Of a stretch of DNA of 64,000 nucleotides, positions 22,815-32,908 are shown in pieces. Both the position numbers and the translations under genes were made by a program. Numbering within the stretch: position 1 is the first letter of the stretch; each line of letters opens with the position of its first letter. The notes under the pieces were generated by a model. That model was not told the origin of the DNA. It saw only the letters and a program-made list of their open reading frames with translations, and did not search any database. Source of the DNA: Mrakia gelida (Eukaryota; Basidiomycota; Tremellomycetes; Cystofilobasidiales; Mrakiaceae); the NCBI GenBank assembly GCA_024345305.1, contig BRON01000006.1, positions 806,001-870,000 on the forward strand, read 5' to 3'.

Positions 22815-25800
22815 ATGGGAGCTGGATGTTGCAAGCCTGAGGTACGTCTCCCTCGCTCGCTCGCTCTCAGCCCTCCTTCCTTCCCTCCCTCGCTTGGTCG
22901 CTCTGGTCCCCCCCTTTCCTTGCCCAGGTTTTCTTCCTCTAGTTGAGCTGACTTGTTCTGCTCTTGCTTTGTGATCAGGTTATTGATTTTGAAGGGGAGA
23001 CGAACCTGTTTCATTTCTATCTGCTGAGGAGTGTAGGCAAGGGTGCGTTCGGAAAGGTAAGCTTCAACTCTCCTCACTCCCTCGATGTCTTCGCCTTCTA
23101 GTCTCGGGAGGGAGCGTTCAACAGGGGTCTCAGCTGGGGAGGGAGCGTTGTGGATGGAGATAGACTCCTGGGTGGGTTGACTGGGAGAGGAGGGAAGGGG
23201 GACGATGAGGGAGGGAACGAGGGAGAGAGGTCTCGGAGGTCGCCTTCCCTTCCCTTCCTTTTCCCATCTTCAATCCCTCCCATCCGTCCTCGTCAACCCA
23301 CTCTCTACCGCTCAATCAGGGAGGAAGCATTCTTCTCCAGCCCGTCGTCTGAGCTGCGACTCGTCTAGCGACAGGGGGAGAGAGCAGGAGGAACCGAAGA
23401 GGGAAGGAAGGAGGAGGTTCGAGCGTTGACGTCGCTTTCGTTCCCTCCCTTCCCTCGGGAACCCATCCCGTCCTCTTCTCGTAGAGACACAGCGAGTACT
23501 CTCTCTGTGGCAGTCCCAAGCATCAACTCAGCAGTCCATACTGGGAAGGCGAACCTGGTCTATTCGCAGGGAGGGCAAGGAGGTAGGGGTGCGAGCTCCG
23601 ACCAAACCGAGCGAGCTTCTCCGACTTCGACCTCCTCCCTCCCTCTTCGCCCATCTTCCCCTCCCTCCCTGCTACACCTTACACCTCTTTCTCACCGCAC
23701 ACGCACTCCCTCAGTCACTGACTCATCCTCCGTCTTCTTTTCGTTTCTCCTTCTCAGGTCCGAGTCGTCCAGCACAAGCAAACGAAACAGCTGCTCGCGC
23801 TCAAGTACATCAACAAGGCCAAATGCTGCAAGATGAAGGCCGTGGCTAATATCATTCAGGAGAGACGATTGCTGGAGGAGGTGAGTAGCTTCCACCTTCC
23901 ACTCTGTCGTCGGGAGAGAAGGAAGGCAGAGCTGATTCGTTCGTTCGTTCGTTCTCGTCGCTCGCTCCCCTTCGTTCGAGAACAGATCGACCACCCGTTC
24001 GTCGTGAATCTTCGGTACGCTTTCCAGGACGACGAGAACTGCTTCTTCGTGCTGGATCTCATGCTGGGTGGGGATTTGAGATGTGAGTTCCAACTCTCTC
24101 TCTTCTCGCAGTGCGGTTCGATCAAGAAGGGTCGCGGGGAGAGAGGGAACAAGAGCGAGCGAGGGAGGAGAGAGCGACCCTGCGAAGGTGGGGTTGGTCG
24201 GTGGTTTAGCGTTTTCCCCTCCCTTCTTGGTGCTTCGTCTTCGTCGATCGAGGGAGGAGAGATAGATTGAGGCTTGGCGGGTGTGAAAGGAGCTGACTGA
24301 TTCGGTCTGCGTCTTTGAATCGACAGTCCACATCGATCGGATGGGAGGGTTCGAGGAGAAGGCGGTTCGGTTCTACGTTGCTGAGATTGCGTTGGCGCTG
24401 GATTACCTTCATTCGATACGGATTGTGCATCGGTGAGTTCCGATCCGTCCTTGCTTTGGCTCTAGAGGTCTTCGTTCGAGCGAATTGAGCTCACGCTTTC
24501 GTTCCCTCCCTCCTTCGTCCCTTGTCGCTCGCTCGTTCCCTCTCCCTCTTCCCTCCTCCATTCGTCGCCTCACTTCAAACCACCCACCCACCCACCCACT
24601 TACCTACCCACAGTGATCTCAAACCCGACAACCTCCTCCTCGACGAACTAGGTCACGTCCATCTCACCGATTTCAACATCGCCGTCCACTTCTCCACCTC
24701 CGGTCGACTCCTCACAGGCGTAGCAGGTTCAATGGCCTACATGGCTCCCGAGGTGCTCGCCAAAAAGGGTTACTCGTGTCAGATTGACTGGTGGAGCTTG
24801 GGAGTGATCGTGTACGAGTTGATGTTTGGGAAGAGACCGTTCAGAGGGAAGACGAACTCGGCTTTGACGGAGAGCATCCAAGGGGAGAGGCTGGTGTGGC
24901 CGGAGGATGCGAGCGAGAAGTGTAGTCCGGAAGGGATGAGTGCTATTCGTATGGTGAGTACGAGCGAGAGGAGGGGATGAACGGGTGCTGGGGTTCAAAG
25001 AGAGGAACAAAGTCGAACGCGTCGCTGACTCGTTTCGTCTTTCGTTTTCGTTGTCGCTCAGCTGCTCGAACGAGATCCCCAGAAGCGTCTAGGTTGGAAA
25101 CAAGGAGGAGGAGGACTTCAAGACGTCAAGAACCACCCTTGGTTCCGGTCGATGGATTGGGCTGCGATCGAGAGGAAGGAGGTCCAGCCGTCGTTTGTGC
25201 CAGACGTTCGTCCCTCTTTCGCTCTCGTTCTCGACGTCGTCGCACGTTTCACTGACTCTTTCGCTCCTTTCTGTCGCTCTTCGCAGTCCAAGAAGGCCAA
25301 CTTCGACGCGACACACGAGCTGGAGGAACTGTTACTGGAGGAGAACCCGTTGAAGGCGAGGAAGAGGAAGGAGAACCAAGATCCGGCGAACCTGAGTCCG
25401 GACATGAGGACGATGGAGGAGCAGTGAGTCTTTCGCCTTATCTCTCTCTCCGTCGCCCGATCGAGCGTTTGTCCGACTCTTGCTCCTTGTCTCGTCTCAG
25501 CTTCCGTGTCTACGATTCTCGTCGCATGGCTCGAAAATCGTAAGTCTTCTTTCCGTTCTCGACGTGACGAACGCCTCGACGCTGACCCCGACTCGTTATT
25601 CCTCTCTTTGACTGCTTTTCCAGATACTACCACCCCCCTTCCGGAGCCGACCAAGCCACCTCGAAAGCTCAAACCTCCTCCTCCGTCACAGCAGTCTCGA
25701 ACGGATCCTACCTCTCGTCCTCGAAACCGATACATCAGCACGACGCTCGGTCGGAAACGCCTCAGCTCGTCAGCCGGACAGGCGTCCACGTCGAGTCCCT

Positions 25801-26244
25801 CATCGCCGACGGAGGAGGAGTCAAGAAGAACGCTGGCTACGACGAACAGGACGTGGGAGGGAACCACGAGATGAAGCGGTTGGTGAGAGTTTCCTCCTTC
25901 GCGCGACGTCGCGTCTCGTCTGATCGACCCTTCTCTCTCTCGCTGACTCTTCACCCTCTTTCCCTTTCTGCCCTCACAGGATTAACGAGTCGTTCACCAA
26001 CGATCCAACAGCACACTACCCTCACCTACCACCTCCGCCTTCCAATCAGCAACAGCACCAGCATCAACCCTTCCCTCCCTCCTCGCCAGGCTCAGCCCTC
26101 TCCCTGCCACCACCCCCAGCACCAACAACTTCACGATCTCGCACGACCTACGCTCCCACCTCTCCTCGCACCCACACTACTCGTACCTCTCGATCCGGAA
26201 CGGATCGTCCCCTCCTCATGACCTCGGGTGGAAGCGTTTCGTAG
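22815..26244 (+). CDS. AGC-type Ser/Thr kinase, STK32/YANK family
   Basis: The first exon is only 27 bases (22815-22841) and encodes MGAGCCKPE. Gly2 fits N-myristoylation and the two Cys fit palmitoylation, so the protein is probably membrane-anchored. The kinase domain follows: HFYLLRSVGKGAFGK (glycine loop), LLALKYINKAKC (catalytic Lys), HPFVVNLRYAFQDDENCFF, LMLGGDLRFHIDRMGGF, IVHRDLKPDNLLLDE, HLTDFNIAVHF, GSMAYMAPEVLAKKGYSC and WWSLGVIVYELMFGKRPF. DFN in place of DFG, together with the wording, is characteristic of STK32/YANK kinases. A short C-terminal extension carries LGWKQGGGGLQDVKNHPWF, then a disordered Ser/Pro/Gln/His-rich tail to the TAG at 26242-26244. Reading through to this stop requires donor GTTGGT at 25879. 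Using the neighbouring GTGAGA (25883) instead would stop after LD. Substrates unknown. Confidence 0.9.
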
Positions 26245-27411
26245 CACCTCCCTTCCCTCGTTTGTTCTTCCTTCTCGAACCCTCGACGACCTCTTTTACT
26301 TCATTGGTTCCATCTCTCTCTCTCTCAAGACTCCTAAACTACGCTATTCACTCGTTCGCATACCACAACTCTTCCCATCCCACCTCTTGTTTCTTCCTTT
26401 CTTGGGCTTTCTCTCTCGCACTCGCGTCCGTTTTTTTAATTCATCTCGCTCCGTCTACGATCTTTCCACTCGTCGCTTTTCTTGGTCTGTCCTCGATCAC
26501 TTTCGACTCGTTTCTTCTCGTCCTTCGTCATCATCTTGCCCTCCTTACCTATCTTCAACCTCGAATCTTACCTAGTTCCCACTCTCATGCACGCACGCTT
26601 TTCTCTCTCGTTCCTTGCCTTTCTTGATACCCCTCGCTCGCTCGCAGCCGATTCATCTTCGTATTCATTCGATTCTTGCTAAATTAGTCTATGTAAGTCT
26701 ATGATACACAAACTGAAGCAAACCCGAGAGCGAGAGATGGGCAGAGACCGAGAGGGGACGAGTGTTGAGGGACGTCGCCGAGGCAGCGTTCGAAGGAGCG
26801 AGGGAGCGGGAGCCGAGGAGAGACTGAGGGGACGAAGGGGTCGAGAGAAAGAGAGTATAAAAAAGAAGAGTGGGGGGGGGGGGGGGGGGTTGGAAGGAAA
26901 GGTCAGGAAAGCGAGGGCGAGCGGCGGAGAAGGTCCGACGTACGTCGAGGCCGACGCGACGAACGAACAAGAGCTCACGAGGGCTTTGTTGTCCGTTCTT
27001 GTTTCTCGAGTGCATGCGATCGAAGGAGGCCTTGAAGACGAAGAGAAAGTTCGTGTCGGTTGTGTAACGATTCGGCAACCTGATGGGGGAGGAAGCAGAC
27101 AATCAACTTAGGACGTGACGCGACGAGATGAGAAGAATCGCTCGGGCGGCGAGCGAGCAAAAAAAAAAACAGGGTTGGCGTACGTACCTGTTGTAGGTCG
27201 AGAGGTCTGGGGAATGGCAAGACCTATGGGAGTGGACGAACCGAAGATCCGGGAAGCTGGGAAGGGAGAGAACAGAGTCAGTCAGCGCGAGGTGAGGTCG
27301 GAGGGCAGGACAATTGGGACGTACTTTACTCGTCGAGCAGCATTCCCAGCGAAGCGAAGCGAAGGTCGTAGCGGTGTGTTGTGCTTCCTACGTAGGCGAG
27401 GTTTCTTCTCC
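26245..27411. other. convergent region with G tract and unresolved minus-strand exons
   Basis: The left part is pyrimidine-rich 3' flank of the kinase. An uninterrupted run of 18 G lies at 26872-26889. On the minus strand between about 26990 and 27430, branch-point and acceptor signals bound open stretches: MVASEEKKPRLRRKHNTPLR near 27425, SRIFGSSTPIGLAIPQTS near 27250, and VAESLHNRHELSLRLQGLL near 27070. These may be a small unrecognised gene or an extended 3' end of the PPR-like gene. Phases could not be reconciled with certainty. Confidence 0.3.
26872..26889. repeat. 18-base poly-G run
   Basis: This is an uninterrupted G18 (C18 on the other strand) in non-coding DNA between convergent genes. 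Its length is likely to vary or to be misassembled. Confidence 0.9.
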
Positions 27412-29647
27412 TCAGAGGCGACCATGTTCGGCGAATCCTGGGCGAGGAGCGAATGAAAGAGACGTCAGTTTTGAATTGCTCGCGAACGTTGAGTTACGAG
27501 CAAAAACACGATCAAGACAAGCTAAGCTCACTCTCTCGATCCTCCCGTCTTCCATTTCCCGACTTGGGACCCACGATGACCTCGTATTTCTCCCTCGTCG
27601 TCTGCAGCCGCTCGACCTCGTCCCAGACCTCCTTGCCCATCAACGCTTCCAACCTCCGGTTCAGAAGGCTGTACCCCTCCCAGTCGACCTGACAGTGAGC
27701 CCCGGGTGAAGAACCATTCCTCTGGCGAACCGAACGACGTGTGCGAGCGAGGCGGACTGGACGGGTGGGTTGAGGAGGGGATCGGCGACGTGTTGGGTGT
27801 GCTGGTGGGTGATGAAGGAAGCCAGCTCTTCCCACGCGCCGCAACGGTTGAGACACTCTGCGAAGGCGTAGGCGTCGTTCTCGTCGAGTTCGAAGCCAGT
27901 GGAAGTGAGGTACTTCCATGCTGCGAGGGCTAGAGTGAGGGATCCACTGAAGGAGGGAGGAGAGAGGAGGGGAAAAGACGCGAAACGGGTTAGCCCGCGT
28001 TTTTTTGTTCGGCGGGCAGCGTCGAGGGCCACGTTTCTCTACCCACCTGTATCCACAGGCATCAAGATACTGGAAAAGTAGAGAGAAAGGGGGAAGATCA
28101 GGGGCCTGCTGGAGGAAAAGAACGCGTCGAAGCGAAGGCGAAAGACTCACCACCGCGACTGTTCGCTGATCGATTCCCACCCCTCCGTCCGTCCTCCTCA
28201 TGAGCTGCCAGATCTCCTCCACTTCTTCGAACGAGTGACTATGGTTGTAAGCGTCCATGAGAGAGGTGAGGCATCGACCGGAGAAGACGTCCTTCTTGAC
28301 CTCCTTCATGGCCTGATGGATCGCTCGAACGGCGACGAGGTATCGAAGACGTATCGGGTCCAAGTCGCCGAAGTCGTCACGGTTTCGTAGCGTCCCTGGG
28401 AAGTACGCTCCATCTGGATCGCGTTCCTTTCGATCTTGAATATAGAGTCGAGTGTAGATCTCCAAGAGGAGGATGAGGGGATGGTTACGGAACGGAGTTG
28501 AGATTCGACCGTCGTGGAGAAGGAGGAACCGAAGGACGGGAGCGAGGTCGGGGCGAGGCTGGAGGGTGACGAACGTTGTCTAGAAGTTTTTGAACCGTTG
28601 GAACTACGAACGTCCAGTCTCGTTTCCCTTTCCCTTCCTTCGTCAACCGAAACATCCACTCGGCGACCTCGATTCCGTCCTCCAAACTCTTCGTCGCGTC
28701 CATCATCAACTCGGCCAGCTCTTCAAAGTCCGCCTTCGAACCAGTCACATCCAGTCGTCGAACGGGAGCGAGGATAGGTTCCCATGCCTTGAGGAGATTG
28801 GAATCCGTCGTGTACTGGAACGTGAAAACCTTGAGGATGTAGAGGAGGGTGGTTGTCGTGAGTTGGATTGGGCGATGGGTTCCGAGGTGGAGATTCAACG
28901 AGCCTTCCGGCAGCGGTGCTAGCGAAGGAGGGGTTGGAGAGGGAGTGGGAGGGGTTTCGGTGGTGGCTTGAGGGAGTTCAGAGAAGGGAGGGGAGGGACC
29001 AGCGAGGGAGGGAAGAAGGGAGCGAGGTGGTGGGATCGGCGTTCGAGGAAGGGAAGGAGGTGGGGAATCGAGCTGGACGCGTCGCAAAGAAGGAAAAGCA
29101 GAAGGTTAAGCCCTAATCGGCAGAGCGTACGTAGAAGATTTCCGCTCACTGATTTCATCGGCGTCGAGGAAGGGGAGGATAGGCGCGATCGTCCCGTTTC
29201 GAGAGGAGCAGCCTTGACTTGAGCTGTCGGTTTGCTCCTTTTGCGCTTCGACGGAGGAGGAGCAGCTGAGGGAGGTTTCCGAGGTGGGCGTGGTATGGCA
29301 TCTTGCCACCGAGGAAGGCTGACGGAGGGCTGACGTTCGAGGGGAGGTCGGGGGGCGGAAGAGGGGAGGGGAGGAAGGGGAGAGGGACGCTTTTTCTTCG
29401 GTTTCGAAGGTCCTGTTTTCGACGACTTTGCCAGAGGGGCGAGAGAGGCGACCTTGGAGGGGGGAGGTTGAGATCGAGAAGGAGGTTCTGGGAAGGCTCC
29501 GAGAAAGGTTGGGACCCTACCGGAGGGAAGGGGAGGAGGAGGAGGAGGAGAGGACGAAGTTGAGCTCGAACGGAACCGAGGTCTGGCTGCTGGTCCTTGG
29601 AGCCGAGCGAGGATCGACTTGGCGAGGGACTTGGGGACCGGTAGCAT
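27412..29647 (-). CDS. mitochondrial pentatricopeptide-like protein, copy 1
   Basis: The chosen start (29647) gives MLPVPKSLAKSILARLQG followed by a basic Ser-rich stretch, a good mitochondrial presequence; the frame is open upstream to 29800. A Pro/Lys-rich linker is followed by helical repeats: TLLYILKVFTFQYTTDSNLL, DFEELAELMMDATKSLEDG, LLLEIYTRLYIQDRKERD, RYLVAVRAIHQAMKEVKKD, CLTSLMDAYNHSHSFEEVEE, and AYAFAECLNRCGAWEELASF. Paired helices with this spacing resemble PPR/TPR-like RNA-binding proteins of mitochondria. A sister gene at 45.5-47.5 kb shares the same segments (AIHQAMKEVK / EIHEAMKEVK; ECLNRCGAWEEL / ECLTRCGSWVDL). Oddity: the frame changes at 28580-28607, where only a 28-base 'intron' or a one-base indel would restore it. 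The C-terminal end (stop at 27412) depends on an inferred last exon and is uncertain. Confidence 0.65.
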
Positions 29648-30051
29648 CAGTCGGTTCGACGCTGGCGATGAAAGCTGGAGAGCGAAGGTCTTGATGGAAG
29701 AGGCACGCTCGAAGTAGTTGGAGGAACAATGCAAAGGCTTCTCGGTGAGCTCGACTTTCCATCGACTGCTTCCTCTTGAGCTCTGCAGGCACATTTTCAC
29801 GCTCCAAGATTATCTGGGCTGCATGCTTCAGCCTTTTCACTTCGAGCCCTTTTCTTCCACGTTTCTCGTTTATATATATCTCTGATTCTTCCTGCGCGCT
29901 CTCTGCTCGCGTCGAAAGTGAAATGAGATTCGAGTCGACTCCACCCGCGACCTTGTCTTCCCTTCCCTTCAAAGCGCTACCCACCCACCCTCCCCTTCAG
30001 CCCACCTCCTACCCCTACCCCCCACCCACTTCTCCCCTCCCCTCCCCCAGT
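29648..30051. promoter_or_regulatory. divergent promoter region, PPR-like / PCNA
   Basis: This is a 404-base gap between divergent starts. A TATA-like TTATATATATC lies at about 29870-29880, 170-180 bases before the PCNA ATG, and a pyrimidine-rich leader runs from 29935 to the ATG. No ACGCGT (MCB) element was seen in this interval. Confidence 0.45.
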
Positions 30052-32249
30052 ATGCTTGAAGCTCGATTGGCCGAAGCGTCTACTCTGAAGCGATTGCTTG
30101 ATGGTTCGTTGTCCTTCCTCGCCTCCTTCTTTTTCCTCCCTCCCCCCCCTCCCTTCCATCTTCCTTGGAGCTGATCTCGCCTTTCCCGTTCTCCTGCTCT
30201 CTTTCTCAGCCATCAAGGAGCTCGTTACGGATGCCAACTTTGAGTGTAACGACGAGGGAATCGTGAGTCTTTTGTGCCTCTCTCTCGCGTTCCGTTTGGG
30301 ATGGAAGGGAAGGGAAGGGAAGGGAAGGAGACGCGTCGAAGGGCGAAGGAGAGTTGGATCCTCGTTCTCTCTCGTTCAAGGGAGAACGGGACCTCATCGA
30401 GCTCGAGGGATGGTTCTACACCTCTCCTACTGCTCGGTCTCTCCTTTGACGCGTTCTTCTTGACTGAGAGGGGTGGTGGAACAAGGGAGGGAAAGAGGTG
30501 GAAGGAGATCCAAAGCTGACGACCTTGTCCTCTTTTCGTGTTCGTTTTCTCAGCAACTTCAAGCTATGGACAACTCTCACGTCGCTCTCGTCACGGTCAT
30601 GCTCAAGGAGGCTGGGTTCGAGAACTACAGATGCGACAGGAACATGCCTCTCGGTATCAACGTCAGTTCCACTTCTCCCCTTCTCCTTCCGCTTGCCACT
30701 CCACTCACTCGCCTCCCCTTCCTCATCCTTTCAGGTCGCCTCTCTCTGCAAGATCCTCAAGTGCGCCAAGGACGACGACATCGTTACTCTCAAGGCTGGA
30801 GACGAGGCCGATACCCTTTCCTTGACCTTCGAGGCTGCTAGTGAGTCTCGCTCCTCCTCCCTCTCCCTCAGCTCCACCTCCTCCTCTTCGTCTCCCCTCG
30901 CCACTTCGAGTTCCACGAGAGCTTCGACGTCTCAGAGCTGACCTCTATGCCTACCTTCCCCTTCCTCGTCTCTCCTTATCGCAGAGACCGAGCGAGTCTC
31001 CGTGAGTCTACCCTAAACCGACGATCGTTCAACTTCCCCTCCCACCCTTCCCTTTCGCTCGAGCTCACCTCCTCTTCTCTCGTGTCCTCTTCATTCGCCC
31101 CCCAGGAATACGAGATGAAGCTCATGGACATCGACCAGGAGCACCTCGGTATCCCCGACACCTCCTACGACGCCACCGTCTCCCTCTCCTCGGGAGAGTT
31201 CCAAAAGATCTGTCGAGATCTCACCACGCTCGGAGAGTCGGTCAAGATCGAGGTCACCAAGGAGGGAGTCAGGTTCTCGTCCGACGGAGAGATCGGAAGC
31301 TCGACCGTTCTTCTCAAGGCTACGAGCGTGAACAAGACCGACAAGAGGGCCAAGAGCGAGGAGAGCGAGGGTGCCGTGAGCCCTAAGAAGAAGGCTGTCA
31401 AGAAGGAGAAGGTCAAGAAGGAGAAGGGTGAGGACGACGAGGAGGAGGAGGAGGAGGAGGAGGAAGAGGAGGATGATGAAGTTGGTGAGTGTTGTGTCGT
31501 TTCTTCGAATCTTCATCTTGTTGTGGCTCGGTTGAACTTGGGTTGTGTGGAAGGTCTCGTGGGAGGTGGTGGGCAGGAAGGGAGAGGCAGGTGACTGGCT
31601 TCGCGTCGAACGAAGTCTCGAGAGCTGATCGTCCTTCTTCCTTTTCCCTTTCGTTTCGCAGAGGTCGTGTCCGACGACGAGGAGGAGGAGAAGCCTGCAC
31701 CCAAACGAAAGGCTACCTCCAACGGAAAGTCTGCACCCAAGGCGAAGAAGGCCAAGGTGACCTTGATCTCTCCTTCCCTCCCTCTCTCCCCGTTCGTTCT
31801 CTTCTCGAGCTGACTTGTGCGCCCCCCATTCCCCACCCCCTCTCTCTTTGTTTCTCGGGGCCAGACTAAGAAGGGAGACGACGAGGAGGAAGACGTTGGA
31901 GTTACGGTCATCCTTCAGCAATCGGTCACGTCGACGTTCTCGCTCAAGTACCTGCTCAACTTCACCAAGTCGGCACCTCTCGCGAAGAGGGTTACGCTCC
32001 ACATGAGCGACGAGATCCCTATGCTCGTGAGTCCTGTCTCCACCTCTCTCGACGCGAGCGAGCGAGCGAACGAAATCTGACGCGTCTCGTTTTTCTCGAA
32101 ACCAGGTCGGCTTCGACTTCGACTCGGGATACATCAACTACTACCTCGCGTTCGTTATCCCTCCCTTCTCCTCTTCCTCTCGACTCCCAGCTAACTTTAC
32201 CTCTTCGTCTCTTCCCTTCCTCCACAGCCCCAAGATCGGAGAGGAATAA
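30052..32249 (+). CDS. PCNA sliding clamp with large charged insertion
   Basis: This is the DNA polymerase processivity clamp. Ten exons join in phase: 30052-30103, 30210-30262, 30554-30661, 30735-30840, 30985-31001 (17 bases), 31106-31484, 31662-31756, 31865-32026, 32106-32149 and 32228-32249, giving 345 residues against about 258 in most PCNAs. Hallmarks are [38 protein letters not shown], the interdomain connector [22 protein letters not shown] with the conserved Lys164, FTKSAPL and the C-terminal LAPKIGEE. The extra length is one block, residues about 190-282, in the loop where human PCNA has NVDKEEE. It contains basic KKEK and PKRK patches, 11 consecutive Glu (224-234), two VKKE motifs and VEVVSDD. 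Two introns with normal signals lie inside the block and the frame is kept across them, so it is coding rather than an unspliced intron. The gene is divergent from a PPR-like gene and convergent with TBP. Confidence 0.96.
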
Positions 32250-32908
32250 ACTCCCCATCCTCCCTCCCTCCTCAAAACCCTCGCTCTTGCTCGTTCTTTC
32301 TTACCTCTTTCTTTGGGCTCCCCTTGTCTCTTTTTTTTTTTTCTTTCTTTTTTTTTTTTTCCGTATTATGCCTGTTCCCTTGCTTTTTCACTCTTTCATC
32401 TGATGACTTTGTCTGCCTTCTGATTCGAACTGGCGCGAAAGGGACACGCGACGAACGGACGAAGGAATTCGCAGCCTTGCTCTCTTTCGCTTTCCCTCAC
32501 GAAGAACGAACGAGGCAGGTGTTGACGAAACGAATAATCGATATCGAACGAACGCCAAAGCCAAAAAGAAAAAGGTAAAAGAAAAAAGGTGGGGAAGGAA
32601 GAGAAGGAAGGGTCGATTCGAAGACGAAACGGAACGCGATTCTTGGGTTTGGGAGAGGGACAGAGACTACTATATCTATAGGGTGATGAGGAGACGGAAG
32701 GGAAGGGAAATGTTTTTGTGGGGGTTGGTAGAAAAGGGGGTGTGGGTGTGATAGGTGGTGGTGTAACAATCGTGAGGGAGAAGAGAGAAACGTAAACAAC
32801 GGGTGAGGGAGAAGAAAAGACGTGAAACGAGAAGGTATGCAAGTGTGGACGGAGAGGAGGGGAAAAGCAAAGAGAAGAGCAAAGAGAGGATCCGGCCAAG
32901 CGAGGTTG
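32250..32908. other. convergent intergenic region with T tracts
   Basis: This region holds the 3' flanks of PCNA and TBP. Long T-rich tracts at about 32330-32361 follow the PCNA stop by 80 bases. The remainder has no supported ORF. Confidence 0.4.

Noticed and set aside
29517..29984. Earlier start for PPR-like copy 1 at 29800, or a separate ORF from 29984
   Set aside because: The segment before 29647 does not resemble a targeting sequence and runs into the divergent PCNA promoter; the ATG at 29647 gives a convincing presequence.
31091..32137. 348-codon minus-strand open frame across PCNA
   Set aside because: It is antisense to well-conserved PCNA exons and has Leu-repeat low complexity opposite the Glu-rich tract.
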